Positions 15,704-24,953 of a DNA stretch of 64,000 nucleotides are shown here, piece by piece. Under the pieces are notes generated by a model. The model was not told the origin of the DNA. It made no database searches and saw only the letters and a program-made list of their open reading frames with translations. Both the position numbers and the translations under genes were made by a program. Numbering within the stretch: the first letter of the stretch is position 1; every line of letters starts with the position of its first letter. The DNA is from Ruminococcus bicirculans (ex Wegman et al. 2014) (GTDB lineage Bacteria; Bacillota; Clostridia; Oscillospirales; Ruminococcaceae): positions 1,178,001 through 1,242,000 of the forward strand of contig NZ_HF545616.1 in NCBI RefSeq assembly GCF_000723465.1. The letters are read 5' to 3'.

Positions 15704-16295
15704 TATATCTTTCCTTTATTGTTTCTATGACCTCACAGGTCTTTTGGAATGTGTCATTCACAGAGCCGTTGTTTTCAATGACGAAATCGCTGTGAGCCTT
15801 GAAAAACTCCATAGTATGCTGAGAAGAAAAACGCTTTTTTGCAAGCTCCGCCGAAATGCCGTCTCTTTTGGTTATCCTTTCAAGCCTTATGCCAAAGTCT
15901 GCCACAACGCTTACGATAACACTGCAAAGCTTATCCGCACCTGCTTCAAAAAGGGTCGGTGCGTCAAGAAGTATGAACCTGCTTGGTGCGGCGTTTATCT
16001 TTTCGTCAATAAGCTTGTTTATAAAAGGGTATATGGTATCATTGAGCATTTGAAGCTTATTCTTATCTGAAAAAACTATCTCCCCGAGCTTCTGTCTGTC
16101 AAGAGAATAGTTCTCGTCAAAGCAGTTTGGGAAAAGCTTTGCAAGCTCTTTACAGCATTCGTTCCCTGCCTGTGTGACTTCTCTTGCGACTATATCGCAA
16201 TTTATTATCTCAAAGCCATTTTCTCTGAAAGCGTCCGATATAGTTGTCTTGCCTGCACCGCTTTGACCTGTAAGCCCTACTACTGTTTTTTTCAC
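15693..16295 (-). CDS. coaE: Dephospho-CoA kinase
   Basis: The enzyme phosphorylates dephospho-CoA in the last step of coenzyme A synthesis. The P-loop G-Q-S-G-A-G-K-T-T is at residues 8-16, followed by the conserved D-I-V-A-R-E-V sequence and L-D-A-P-T-L-F-E-A-G, and R-x-x-x-R-D in the lid. The 200 residues are typical. The start is GTG 16295, whose last bases overlap the stop of the upstream Sua5-type gene (GTGA overlap). It belongs to a tight minus-strand operon with prfA and the Sua5 gene. Confidence 0.93.
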   Translation of the reverse strand: MKKTVVGLTGQSGAGKTTISDAFRENGFEIINCDIVAREVTQAGNECCKELAKLFPNCFDENYSLDRQKLGEIVFSDKNKLQMLNDTIYPFINKLIDEKINAAPSRFILLDAPTLFEAGADKLCSVIVSVVADFGIRLERITKRDGISAELAKKRFSSQHTMEFFKAHSDFVIENNGSVNDTFQKTCEVIETIKERYNGG

Positions 16296-17311
16296 AGTTT
16301 CACCACCTGAAAGCCTGCGGCTCTTAAAAGTCGGTTATACACTGCAAGCCCCACGCCGTCTTTGTTAGGACAGCGTGCATAGACTTTCTTTGCACCTATA
16401 ATGTCAAGTTCTCTGAGAACGTCAAAAAGCTCTTTGGCTTGTTCCTCGTCATTTGCGCCATAGCAGATGTGGGGTATATCAAGCCCCTCGCAATCGCTGT
16501 CAGTGAACACCATAAGAGTGGTGTCATTGTCAGCGTGAGTTTTCACATATTCTCTGAAAGCCTCAAGACTGCTGTCAATGATAGTCACATCAGCCTTTGG
16601 GGCATAGTGCTTGTATTTCATACCAGGGGAGCGGACTTTTACATTCTCACCCAGCTTTTCCAAAACGCCCTTGTCGATAAGAACGTTCGGGGTGATCTCC
16701 ATAAGATCCTCGGCTGAGATAAATCCCGGTCTGAGAAGTCTTATTCCGTCCTCGCCTTCAAAGCTTATAACAGTTGATTCAACGCCCACTCCGCAAGCTC
16801 CACCGTCTATTATGGCAGGTATCCTGCCGTGCATATCGTTAAGGACGTGCTGTGCTGTTGTAGGCGACGGGCTTCCTGAAAGGTTTGCCGACGGTGCGGC
16901 GATAGGGAAGCCGCAGGCTGAGATAAGCGCTCTTGCCACCTTATGTGACGGCATTCTTATGCCCACTGTGTCAAGTCCTCCGCTCGTTACCATTGGTATT
17001 TTTTCAGATTTTGGCATTATCATGGTGAGAGGTCCTGCCCAAAATTTTTCTGCGCACTTTACAGCAAGGGGCGGTATCCTATCCACAAGCCCCTCAAGCT
17101 GAGAAATGTCAGATATATGCACTATTAGAGGATTGTCGGCAGGTCTGCCCTTTGCTGCGAATATTTTTCTTACAGCCGCTTCATCAAAAGCGTTCGCCGC
17201 AAGACCATATACAGTTTCCGTCGGCATACCAACGACTTCACCCTGTGAGAGCAGCTTTGCGGCATATGCTATGCTGTCCTCGTCAGTGCCAAGTATTTTT
17301 GTGTCAAACAT
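16292..17311 (-). CDS. L-threonylcarbamoyladenylate synthase (Sua5 type)
   Basis: It makes the TC-AMP intermediate for the t6A modification of ANN-decoding tRNAs. The YrdC domain has the motifs G-E-V-V-G-M-P-T-E-T-V-Y-G-L, K-G-R-P-A-D-N-P-L and S-A-N-L-S-G. The C-terminal extension (about residues 215-339) is the Sua5 domain, so this is the long Sua5/YwlC form rather than the short TsaC. It lies 2 nt downstream of prfA. The prmC gene that often sits between prfA and this gene is absent here. Confidence 0.93.
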   Translation of the reverse strand: MFDTKILGTDEDSIAYAAKLLSQGEVVGMPTETVYGLAANAFDEAAVRKIFAAKGRPADNPLIVHISDISQLEGLVDRIPPLAVKCAEKFWAGPLTMIMPKSEKIPMVTSGGLDTVGIRMPSHKVARALISACGFPIAAPSANLSGSPSPTTAQHVLNDMHGRIPAIIDGGACGVGVESTVISFEGEDGIRLLRPGFISAEDLMEITPNVLIDKGVLEKLGENVKVRSPGMKYKHYAPKADVTIIDSSLEAFREYVKTHADNDTTLMVFTDSDCEGLDIPHICYGANDEEQAKELFDVLRELDIIGAKKVYARCPNKDGVGLAVYNRLLRAAGFQVVKL

Positions 17312-17313
17312 TT

Positions 17314-18393
17314 TTATTCTTCTTCCTGACTTGCAAGCTTGGCAGCCTGATCGGCTGTTGCAAGTGCGTCGATTATTTCATCAAGTGCGCCGTTAAGCAC
17401 CTGTTCAAGTCTGTAGATAGTAAGACCGATTCTGTGGTCGGAAATTCTTCCCTCAGGATAGTTGTAAGTTCTTATTCTTTCGGAACGGTCACCTGTTCCC
17501 ACCTGTGAACGTCTGTTGTCTGCGATCTCCTTGTTCTGTGCCTGAACTTTCTGATCAAGAAGTCTTGAACGGAGAACTTTCAGAGCCTTTTCCTTGTTCT
17601 TGAATTGTGAACGCTCGTCCTGACACTCAACTACCATACCTGTAGGCAGGTGAGTTATTCTGATAGCGGAAGATGTCTTGTTGATGTGCTGTCCGCCTGC
17701 TCCTGATGAACGGAACACGTCTATTTTCAGATCTTTTTCTTCGTTAAGGTCAAGCTCCACTTCGTCAGCCTCTGGAAGCACGGCAACTGTAACAGTAGAC
17801 GTGTGAACTCTGCCCTGTGACTCAGTTTCAGGTACACGCTGAACTCTGTGTACTCCGCTTTCGTATTTCAGTCTTGAATATGCTCCCTCGCCTGACACGC
17901 TGAAAGTTATTTCCTTATAGCCACCAAGCTCTGTTTCGTTGGCGTTCATGACTTCTATGGTCCAGCCCTTTGAAGCGGCATACATTGAATACATTCTATA
18001 AAGAGAGCCTGCAAACAGTGCAGCTTCCTCACCGCCTGCTCCGCCTCTTATCTCTATGATAACGTTACGCTCATCGTTAGGGTCTTTCGGCAGCAGGAGA
18101 AGCTTAAGCTCTTCTTCAAGCTTAGCCATATCTTCCTTGGACTCCTCAAGCTGCATCTGCACCATTTCCTTGAAGTCCTTATCCATTCCGCCTGCGTCAA
18201 GAAGCTCGATGGCTTCGTCATTGGCAGCCTTTGCCTTTTTGTATTCGCCGAACTTTTCAACTATCGGCGTAAGTGTCTTGTATTCTTTCATAAGGCTCGT
18301 ATACAGTGAAGTGTTGTTTACAGTTTCAGGCTGCATGAGCTTTTCGTTTATTTCATTGAATTTATCTTCGAGTGCTTTGAGTTTTTCAAACAT
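17314..18393 (-). CDS. prfA: Peptide chain release factor 1
   Basis: RF1 recognises UAA and UAG stop codons. The G-G-Q motif that triggers peptide release is in [11 protein letters not shown] near residue 235, with the usual [11 protein letters not shown] after it. The start M-F-E-K-L-K-A-L-E and the 359-residue length are standard. AGGAG precedes ATG 18393. It opens the operon prfA-Sua5-coaE-transglycosylase. The DUF951 gene lies 68 nt upstream on the same strand. Confidence 0.96.
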   Translation of the reverse strand: MFEKLKALEDKFNEINEKLMQPETVNNTSLYTSLMKEYKTLTPIVEKFGEYKKAKAANDEAIELLDAGGMDKDFKEMVQMQLEESKEDMAKLEEELKLLLLPKDPNDERNVIIEIRGGAGGEEAALFAGSLYRMYSMYAASKGWTIEVMNANETELGGYKEITFSVSGEGAYSRLKYESGVHRVQRVPETESQGRVHTSTVTVAVLPEADEVELDLNEEKDLKIDVFRSSGAGGQHINKTSSAIRITHLPTGMVVECQDERSQFKNKEKALKVLRSRLLDQKVQAQNKEIADNRRSQVGTGDRSERIRTYNYPEGRISDHRIGLTIYRLEQVLNGALDEIIDALATADQAAKLASQEEE

Positions 18394-18461
18394 AGTTATA
18401 TTCTCCTGTCATTTTTATTTCATATCATACATTTGTTATATATCATAAATTGCGAGAATAG

Positions 18462-18650
18462 CTATGACTCAGCCTCTCTGATAATAGTTTTTACGTTCTT
18501 TTCGGCTTTGCTGCGTACTATCATGAACTCTCGTCCGCAGCCCTCGCAGCGCAGCTTGAAATCCATGCCTGAGCGCAGAACTATCATTCTGTTACTGCCG
18601 CAGGGGTGACTTTTCTTCATTACAAGAATATCGCCTTTTACAATATCCAT
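18462..18650 (-). CDS. DUF951 family protein
   Basis: A 62-residue protein with the family pattern M-D-I-x-x-G-D-I, M-K-K-x-H-P-C-G-S-N, G-M-D-F-K-L-R-C and G-C-G-R-E. The Cys residues (C-x-x-C-G and H-P-C-G) suggest a small metal-binding fold. The start is ATG 18650, preceded by GAAAGGAAAG; the frame runs 19 codons further upstream but without a comparable site. Function unknown; the family occurs widely in Firmicutes near housekeeping genes. Confidence 0.82.
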   Translation of the reverse strand: MDIVKGDILVMKKSHPCGSNRMIVLRSGMDFKLRCEGCGREFMIVRSKAEKNVKTIIREAES

Positions 18651-18851
18651 TTTGCACCACTTTCCTTTCTTAAAAGGTGAAGCAGAGCGAATACTCTGCC
18701 CATACATCGTTATTATAACACATTTCTCCCTTTATTGCAATAGCGGAGAGGGCGGTTTTATTGCTGTACAAATATTATAGTCCATATATTTGATTTTTGT
18801 TGCATTGTTACAAAAATGACATTATAAGAAGCTGAATTTACAAAATGTTCA

Positions 18852-18880
18852 TTGAATAGCTTTTGAAAAAGCGTTAATAT
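18852..18880 (+). promoter_or_regulatory. Promoter of the MarR-ABC operon
   Basis: TTGAAT (18852-18857), 17-bp spacer and TAATAT (18875-18880). The -10 hexamer overlaps the left arm of the palindrome at 18876-18911. Confidence 0.6.
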
Positions 18881-18911
18881 TAGATTGTTCAAATTTGAAA
18901 TATCTAATATT
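18876..18911. promoter_or_regulatory. 36-bp palindrome, likely MarR operator
   Basis: Outer arms aatattagat (18876-18885) and atctaatatt (18902-18911) are perfect complements, and the centre ttcaaatttgaa (18888-18899) is itself a perfect palindrome. In all 16 of 18 symmetric base pairs match. It covers the -10 hexamer and ends one base before the GGAGG of the MarR gene, a good place for autorepression. Confidence 0.75.
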
Positions 18912-18923
18912 GGAGGTTTGACA

Positions 18924-19379
18924 ATGAACGATAATATGACAACAGCAACGCATATGTTTGATCATTCAAAGAAGCTTGCAGAAGCATATGAAAAAGTCAT
19001 GCAGCCCCTTTGTAAAAAGCTCGATATGCCAAAGACGGCGCTTGACGTGCTCATGTTCCTTGCGAACAATCCTGAGTTCAACACAGCGGGTGATGTGTGT
19101 AGATATAGGAATATCAAGGCGGCGCTTGTGTCTTTCCATGTAGAAAAGCTTGTGGAAGCAGGCTTTGTTGAAAGGCAGGCGGTAAAGGGCGACAGAAGAA
19201 AATGCCGTCTGGTCTGCACAGAAAAGGCCCAGCCTGTTATAAAAGAGGGCAGAGAGCTGCAGAAAAAGTTCGCACACAAGCTTATCGCTGGCTTTTCGGA
19301 CGATGACATGGCACATTTCAAAAAATGCCTGCATATCGTTAGCAACAATATAGACAGCATTCTTAAAGAATGTATGTAG
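18924..19379 (+). CDS. MarR-family transcriptional regulator
   Basis: The product has 151 residues with a winged helix-turn-helix in the middle: T-A-L-D-V-L-M-F-L as first helix, D-V-C-R-Y-R-N-I-K-A-A-L-V-S-F-H-V-E-K-L as helix-turn-helix, and the wing R-Q-A-V-K-G-D-R-R-K-C-R-L with the conserved D-x-R. The start is ATG 18924, with TTGGAGG upstream; the frame extends 13 codons further, but that stretch lies within the palindrome. It is 15 nt upstream of an ABC exporter pair, so it probably represses the exporter until a drug or metabolite is bound. Confidence 0.88.
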   Translation: MNDNMTTATHMFDHSKKLAEAYEKVMQPLCKKLDMPKTALDVLMFLANNPEFNTAGDVCRYRNIKAALVSFHVEKLVEAGFVERQAVKGDRRKCRLVCTEKAQPVIKEGRELQKKFAHKLIAGFSDDDMAHFKKCLHIVSNNIDSILKECM

Positions 19380-19394
19380 AAGGAGGTAACAAAT

Positions 19395-21152
19395 ATGATA
19401 AAACTGCTTAAAAAGATGGGCAAGCGTGAGGTGCTTATGGCTGTTCTCTGTGCACTTCTGGTGCTGGGACAGGTGTATTTTGACCTGACGCTGCCTGACT
19501 ATATGACTGACCTGACCATGATGCTCAACACGGCAGGCAGTGAAACTTCCGATATCCTGAACGTCGGACTTAAAATGCTTGGCTGTACCCTTGCAAGTGC
19601 CGCTCTTGCTATCGTCTGCGGCTATCTTTCCGCAAAGACTGCCTCAGGATTCAGCTACACAATAAGAGAAAAGCTGTTCAACCATGTTATGGATATGGGC
19701 AGCGAGGAGATGCAGGACTTTTCCATACCGAGCCTTATAACAAGGACAACAAACGACATCACACAGATACAGATGATAGTGTCAATGGGACTTCAGATGA
19801 TAATAAAATCTCCTATCATGGCAGTGTGGGCTGTTATAAAGATACTTGGCAAGAGCTGGGAGCTTTCAGCGGTGACTGCGGCGTTCGTTGTGGTGATATG
19901 CGTATTCGTTCTTGCAGTTATGGCGACCTGCATACCGAGATTCCGTATCGTTCAGAAGCTAACTGATAAAATAAACCGTGTGGCAAGAGAAAATCTCACA
20001 GGCATAAACGTTGTCCATGCTTTCAATGCTGAGAAATATCAGAACGACAAGTTCGATGTTCCAAGCAAGGATATGATGAACACACAGCTTAAAAACCAGA
20101 GAATGTTCGCACTTATGATGCCAGTTATGAATATCGGAATGAATGGTCTGACCCTTGCTATCTACTGGCTTGGTGCAGTACTTATCCAGCAGATAGCCCT
20201 GACGGCTGTTCAGGACAGGATAACGTTTTTCAGCAACGTTGTTGTTTTCAGCACATATGCCACATACGTTGTAATGTCATTTATGATGCTCGTTATGATA
20301 TTCATGATGCTCCCTGCGGCTCAGGTATCAGCAGAGCGTATCAACGAAGTGCTTGAGCGTGACGTGAACATAAAAGAGGGCAGCGTCAGCGAGGGAAGAG
20401 AGCAGGGTACTGTGGAATTTAAAAACGTTTCTTTCAGATATCCTCATGCCTCTGAGGACGAGCTGAGCAACATAAGTTTCAAGATAGAAAAGGGTCAGAC
20501 CCTTGCCATAATCGGTGCAACAGGAAGCGGCAAGACAACGCTTATAAGCCTTATACCAAGATTTTATGACGCAACAGAGGGCGAAGTCCTTGTGGACGGC
20601 GTAAACGTAAAAAACTATAAGTTCGACACCCTTTATGACAAGCTTGGATATGTCACGCAAAAGGCTGTGCTTTTTGCAGGCAGTATAAGAGAAAACGTAT
20701 TTTTCGGCGAGAGTGCCGCTCCTGAAAGTGACGAGGAGCTAAAAAACGCTATCGAGCTTTCTCAGGCGGAGGAGTTTGTGGATAAGCTTCCTGACGGCAC
20801 AGAGCATATGATATCTCAAATGGGCAGAAACGTTTCAGGCGGACAGAAGCAGCGTTTGTCTATTTCGAGAGCGCTTTCAAGAAAGCCTGAGATACTTGTA
20901 TTTGATGATTCTTTCTCAGCCCTTGATTACAAGACAGACGCAAAGCTCAGAGAGGGTCTTAACGAGAAGCTTGGGGATACAACAAAGATAATCGTTGCGC
21001 AGAGAATAAGCACTATCCGTCATGCAGACAAGATAATAGTCCTTGACCGTGGCGAAGCCGTGGGCATGGGAACTCATGAGGAGCTTATGAAAAACTGCGA
21101 CGTATACAAAGAGATAGCACTTTCACAGCTAAGTGCGGCAGAGCTTGCATAG
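19395..21152 (+). CDS. ABC exporter half-transporter (degenerate ATP site subunit)
   Basis: A 585-residue half-transporter with six membrane helices in the first 300 residues and a C-terminal ATPase domain. Walker A is G-A-T-G-S-G-K-T-T and the signature is V-S-G-G-Q-K-Q-R. Walker B ends F-D-D-S, with Asp in place of the catalytic Glu. That substitution is typical of one partner in heterodimeric exporters such as LmrCD or BmrCD. AGGAGG precedes the ATG. The second subunit begins 16 nt later. Export of drugs or toxic peptides is likely, substrate unknown. Confidence 0.9.
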   Translation: MIKLLKKMGKREVLMAVLCALLVLGQVYFDLTLPDYMTDLTMMLNTAGSETSDILNVGLKMLGCTLASAALAIVCGYLSAKTASGFSYTIREKLFNHVMDMGSEEMQDFSIPSLITRTTNDITQIQMIVSMGLQMIIKSPIMAVWAVIKILGKSWELSAVTAAFVVVICVFVLAVMATCIPRFRIVQKLTDKINRVARENLTGINVVHAFNAEKYQNDKFDVPSKDMMNTQLKNQRMFALMMPVMNIGMNGLTLAIYWLGAVLIQQIALTAVQDRITFFSNVVVFSTYATYVVMSFMMLVMIFMMLPAAQVSAERINEVLERDVNIKEGSVSEGREQGTVEFKNVSFRYPHASEDELSNISFKIEKGQTLAIIGATGSGKTTLISLIPRFYDATEGEVLVDGVNVKNYKFDTLYDKLGYVTQKAVLFAGSIRENVFFGESAAPESDEELKNAIELSQAEEFVDKLPDGTEHMISQMGRNVSGGQKQRLSISRALSRKPEILVFDDSFSALDYKTDAKLREGLNEKLGDTTKIIVAQRISTIRHADKIIVLDRGEAVGMGTHEELMKNCDVYKEIALSQLSAAELA

Positions 21153-21168
21153 AAAGGGGGACTGCACA

Positions 21169-22947
21169 ATGAGAAAATACGAAAAGTCTAGTAAGGGCGA
21201 AATGGCGTCCGCTATGAAAAAAATAATAGAGTATATGAAAGGCAGTGTAGGTATCGTTGCCGTGGCATTGGTTCTTGCGGCGCTTGGTGCGGTGCTGACT
21301 ATCATAGGGCCTGACAAGGTGGGCGAGATAACCGACCTTATAGCAGACGGACTTATGACAGGCATTGACCTTAAAGCGGTGGCAAGGGTAGGAATATTCC
21401 TTGGAGCGATATATATTTCAAGCTCGCTTTTTACCTTTATTCAGCAGTATATAATGGCAACTGTCACGCTGAAAATGTCATACAGAATGAGAAGCGACCT
21501 TTCAAGGAAGATAAACTGCGTTCCTCAGAAGTATTTCAACTCACATTCACAGGGCGATATACTCAGCCGTATCACAAATGATGTATCAACGTTACAACAG
21601 GGTCTTACAAACAGTCTTCCGACCATAATCAGTGCAGCGGCACAGTTTGTGGGCTGTCTTATAATGATGTTCGTTACAGAATGGCGACTTGCACTCATCT
21701 CACTGTTCATCACATTCTTGGGACTTTTCCTGATAGTTTTCATAATGTCAAAATCACAGAAGTTCTTCCTCGACAGACAGGAAAGCCTTGGTAAGCTCAA
21801 CGGCTATGTTGAGGAGATGTATTCAGGTCACGAGGTAGTAAGGATATCCCGTGGAGCAGATAATGTAAAGGAACATTTTGGTGGACTTAACGAGGCGGTA
21901 TACAACGCAAACTGGAAGTCACAGTTTCTTTCAGGCATGATGCAGCCGCTTATGAACGTTATCGGAAATATTGCATACGTTGCAGTATGCGTGTTCGGCT
22001 CAGTGCTTGCACTTAACGGCACTATAAAGTTCGGCGTTATAATCTCATTTATACTTTATGTAAGACTTTTCACATCTCCTCTTGGTCAGATAGCTCAGGG
22101 CATGACAAATATGCAGACAGCTTCCGCCTCGGCTCAGAGAATATTTGACTTTATCGAAAGCGAGGAACTTTCAGACGAGAGCGACAAGAGCAGTGAAGTC
22201 CCTGAGGTAAAGGGCAATGTAAGCTTTGAAAATGTTCGTTTCAGCTATCCTGATACTCCTGACAAGGTGATAATAAAGAACTTCTCCGCAGAGGTAAAGG
22301 CAGGTCAGAAGGTGGCTATCGTCGGACCTACCGGTGCAGGTAAGACCACAATGGTAAATCTGCTTATGAGATTTTTCGAGATAAATAGTGGAAGTATCTC
22401 CATAGACGGCACGCCTATATCACAGCTCAGCCGTGAAACGGTGCACAATATGTTCAGCATGGTTTTGCAGGACACATGGCTTTTTGAGGGCACTGTGAGA
22501 GAAAACCTTGTTTACAACATGGAAGGCATAAGCGACGAGTCCCTTGAAAGAGTGTGCAAAGCCTGCGGTCTGGATAAGTTCGTTCATACGCTCCCTGAGG
22601 GCTTTGATACAGTGCTTTCTGAAAGCGTGGCAATATCCGCAGGACAGAAACAGCTTCTCACTATCGCAAGAGCAATGCTCCAGAATGCGCCTATGCTCAT
22701 ACTTGATGAAGCAACATCTTCTGTCGATACGAGAACGGAGCTTCTTATCCAAAGGGCAATGGATAAGCTTACAAAGGGCAGAACGAGCTTTGTTATCGCA
22801 CACAGACTTTCGACTATCAAAAACGCAGACCTGATACTTGTTATGCGTGACGGCGACGTTATCGAAAGCGGAAACCATGAAACCCTTATGGCAAAGGGTG
22901 GATTTTATGCCGAGCTTTATAACAGCCAGTTCGATCAGGCTTCATAA
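21169..22947 (+). CDS. ABC exporter half-transporter (catalytic ATP site subunit)
   Basis: Partner of the preceding gene: 592 residues, six membrane helices, then an ATPase domain with Walker A G-P-T-G-A-G-K-T-T, signature I-S-A-G-Q-K-Q and a canonical Walker B L-D-E-A. The signature has Ala where the first subunit has Gly. Because sites form between subunits, the dimer would have one canonical and one degenerate ATP site. The start is ATG 21169, with AAAGGGGG upstream; the frame is open 12 codons earlier and would overlap the first subunit. A terminator follows. Confidence 0.9.
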   Translation: MRKYEKSSKGEMASAMKKIIEYMKGSVGIVAVALVLAALGAVLTIIGPDKVGEITDLIADGLMTGIDLKAVARVGIFLGAIYISSSLFTFIQQYIMATVTLKMSYRMRSDLSRKINCVPQKYFNSHSQGDILSRITNDVSTLQQGLTNSLPTIISAAAQFVGCLIMMFVTEWRLALISLFITFLGLFLIVFIMSKSQKFFLDRQESLGKLNGYVEEMYSGHEVVRISRGADNVKEHFGGLNEAVYNANWKSQFLSGMMQPLMNVIGNIAYVAVCVFGSVLALNGTIKFGVIISFILYVRLFTSPLGQIAQGMTNMQTASASAQRIFDFIESEELSDESDKSSEVPEVKGNVSFENVRFSYPDTPDKVIIKNFSAEVKAGQKVAIVGPTGAGKTTMVNLLMRFFEINSGSISIDGTPISQLSRETVHNMFSMVLQDTWLFEGTVRENLVYNMEGISDESLERVCKACGLDKFVHTLPEGFDTVLSESVAISAGQKQLLTIARAMLQNAPMLILDEATSSVDTRTELLIQRAMDKLTKGRTSFVIAHRLSTIKNADLILVMRDGDVIESGNHETLMAKGGFYAELYNSQFDQAS

Positions 22948-22963
22948 AGCAGGCTTTTATATG

Positions 22964-23007
22964 CAAAGCACACGGCTTTTACGGCTGTGTGCTTTGTGCT
23001 TTTTTTA
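22964..23007 (+). terminator. Terminator of the MarR-ABC operon
   Basis: Stem aaagcacac / gtgtgcttt with a ggctttt-rich loop is followed by gtgc and a T7 run. Confidence 0.85.
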
Positions 23008-23089
23008 CTAAAATGGGTGTGACAGTGGTGTGGCTGTATTGAAAAATGACAATAAAGTGTATTTTATTTCTTAAAATCAGATATTTCAC

Positions 23090-23118
23090 TTGACTAATCC
23101 GTATTAAAATGGTATGAT
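23090..23118 (+). promoter_or_regulatory. Promoter of lysA
   Basis: TTGACT (23090-23095), 17-bp spacer and TATGAT (23113-23118). The AT-rich leader to the start codon is about 50 nt. Confidence 0.65.
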
Positions 23119-23176
23119 GAATATGTATTTTTATTAATGTATGTAAAATATATTTTAGCAGAAGGATTGATATATA

Positions 23177-24451
23177 ATGAAAACACCATTTATAACCAAG
23201 GAAAAGGCTGAGGAGATAATCAAGCAGTATCCTACACCTTTTCATATCTACGACGAAAAGGGTATCAGACAGAGAGCCAGAGATCTTTACAAGGCATTTA
23301 GCTGGAACAAAGGCTTCAAAGAGTATTTCGCTGTAAAGGCTACTCCTAACCCATTCATTTTGAAAATACTCAAGGAAGAGGGCTGCGGCGTTGACTGTTC
23401 TTCTCTTACTGAGCTTATGATGAGCGACTGCTGCGGATTCAGCGGAAGCGACATCATGTTTTCTTCAAACGTAACTCCAAAGGCGGATTTTCTCAAGGCA
23501 AGAGAGCTTGGCGCTTATATCAACCTTGACGATTTCACACACATAGATTATCTTGACGACCTTTGCGGTATTCCTGAAACTATCTGTTGCCGTTTCAATC
23601 CGGGCGGACATTTCGAGATAGAAACTCAGATAATGGACAACCCTGGTGAGGCTAAGTACGGCTTCACAAGAGAGCAGCTTTTTGAGGGCTTCAAGGTACT
23701 TCAGCAGAAAGGCGCAAAGCATTTCGGACTTCACGCTTTCCTTGCTTCAAACACTGTTTCAAACGCTTATTATCCAAAGCTTGCAAGAATACTTTTCGAG
23801 CTTGCTGTTGAGCTTCATGAAAAGACGGGTGCAGACATCAAGTTCGTAAACCTTTCAGGCGGTGTTGGTATAGCATATGAGCCTGACAAGCCACAGAACG
23901 ATATCTTCGCTATCGGCGAGGGCGTTCGCAAGGCATTTGAGGATATAATGGTTCCTGCTGGTCTTGGTGACGTTGCTATCTTCACAGAACTTGGCAGATA
24001 TATGCTCGCTCCATTCGGTCATCTCGTTGCTACCTGCACACATCATAAGCATACTTATAAGGAGTATGTTGGACTTGATGCTTGTGCCTGCAACCTTATG
24101 CGTCCTGCTATGTACGGTTCATATCATCACATTACAGTTCTTGGCAAGGAGAACGCTCCGTGCGACCACAAGTATGACGTAACTGGCGGTCTTTGCGAGA
24201 ACAACGATAAGTTTGCGATCGACAGAATGTTGCCTGAGATAGACACTGGCGATATAATCGTTATCCACGATACAGGCGCACACGGTTTCTCAATGGGTTA
24301 TAACTACAACGGAAAGCTCCGTTCAGCAGAGATACTTCTCCACGAGGACGGCTCATTCGATATGATAAGACGTGCCGAAACTCCTGCTGACTATTTCGCA
24401 ACATTTGATTTCACTGATATTTTCGATAAATATACAAAGAATAATAAGTAA
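23177..24451 (+). CDS. lysA: Diaminopimelate decarboxylase
   Basis: A PLP enzyme of fold type III that converts meso-diaminopimelate to lysine. The PLP-binding Lys is in Y-F-A-V-K-A-T-P-N-P near residue 54. The glycine loop N-L-S-G-G-V-G is near residue 225, E-L-G-R-Y follows, and the dimer-interface Cys is in G-G-L-C-E-N-N-D. The protein is 424 residues, in the LysA range. Carboxynorspermidine decarboxylase (same fold) was considered, but its motifs fit less well. The gene is monocistronic, with its own promoter and terminator. Confidence 0.85.
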   Translation: MKTPFITKEKAEEIIKQYPTPFHIYDEKGIRQRARDLYKAFSWNKGFKEYFAVKATPNPFILKILKEEGCGVDCSSLTELMMSDCCGFSGSDIMFSSNVTPKADFLKARELGAYINLDDFTHIDYLDDLCGIPETICCRFNPGGHFEIETQIMDNPGEAKYGFTREQLFEGFKVLQQKGAKHFGLHAFLASNTVSNAYYPKLARILFELAVELHEKTGADIKFVNLSGGVGIAYEPDKPQNDIFAIGEGVRKAFEDIMVPAGLGDVAIFTELGRYMLAPFGHLVATCTHHKHTYKEYVGLDACACNLMRPAMYGSYHHITVLGKENAPCDHKYDVTGGLCENNDKFAIDRMLPEIDTGDIIVIHDTGAHGFSMGYNYNGKLRSAEILLHEDGSFDMIRRAETPADYFATFDFTDIFDKYTKNNK

Positions 24452-24461
24452 TGACGCTTAG

Positions 24462-24497
24462 ATCCACAGGGAATTTCTCTGTGGGTCTTGCTGTTTT
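24462..24497 (+). terminator. Terminator after lysA
   Basis: Stem gatccacaggg / tctgtgggtc with an aattt loop is followed by a moderate T-rich tail (ttgctgtttt). Confidence 0.7.
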
Positions 24498-24550
24498 CAG
24501 GGCGTTTGGTGAGCAAATATTAAAAAAATCGGAATTTATGTGATTTTTGC

Positions 24551-24579
24551 TTGCAAAATAGTATGAGATGTAGTATAAT
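24551..24579 (+). promoter_or_regulatory. Promoter of the gatCAB-aspS operon
   Basis: TTGCAA (24551-24556), 17-bp spacer and TATAAT (24574-24579). Confidence 0.7.
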
Positions 24580-24649
24580 ATTAAATTGAATTGGTGTATT
24601 TTTGCACCTAAGGCGTTGCCTTAATATTAAGAAAGGTCAGGGATTATAT

Positions 24650-24928
24650 ATGGATTTGAACATGGTCAAGTATCTGGCAGAGCTTAGCAAGCTGGAATAT
24701 TCCGATAAAGAGCTTGCAGCCACAGCCGAGCAGATGACTGATATTATTGATCTTATGGATACCGTAAAGGAAATCGACATTACCTATGACGATCTCAAGG
24801 ACAATCATGATGTTTACCTCAACGATCTGAGAAAAGACGAGGTCATCGAATCTATGCCTACTTCAAAGGTCCTTTCAAATGCAGTGAATACAAACAACTG
24901 CTTTGTAGTGCCTAAGGTCGTAGAGTAA
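24650..24928 (+). CDS. gatC: Asp/Glu-tRNA amidotransferase subunit C
   Basis: The small GatC subunit that wraps around and stabilises GatA in the amidotransferase making Asn-tRNA(Asn) and Gln-tRNA(Gln). The signature Y-L-A-E-L-S-K-L-E-Y-S, then M-x-x-I-I-D-L-M-D and the C-terminal L-R-K-D-E-V belong to the family. ATG 24650 is chosen because AGAAAGG lies upstream and the 92-residue length is normal; the frame is open for 16 more codons. First gene of the operon, 25 nt before gatA. Confidence 0.9.
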   Translation: MDLNMVKYLAELSKLEYSDKELAATAEQMTDIIDLMDTVKEIDITYDDLKDNHDVYLNDLRKDEVIESMPTSKVLSNAVNTNNCFVVPKVVE

Positions 24929-24953
24929 ATTTAACAGGAAGGTAGTGTGAAAT

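Noticed and set aside
16292-18393. prmC between prfA and the Sua5-type gene
   Set aside because: Only 2 nt separate the two genes, so the methyltransferase gene often found here must lie elsewhere or be missing.
23177-24451. Carboxynorspermidine decarboxylase (nspC)
   Set aside because: The fold is the same, but the motifs around the PLP lysine and the G-G-L-C-E-N-N-D segment fit diaminopimelate decarboxylase better, and no polyamine gene is nearby.
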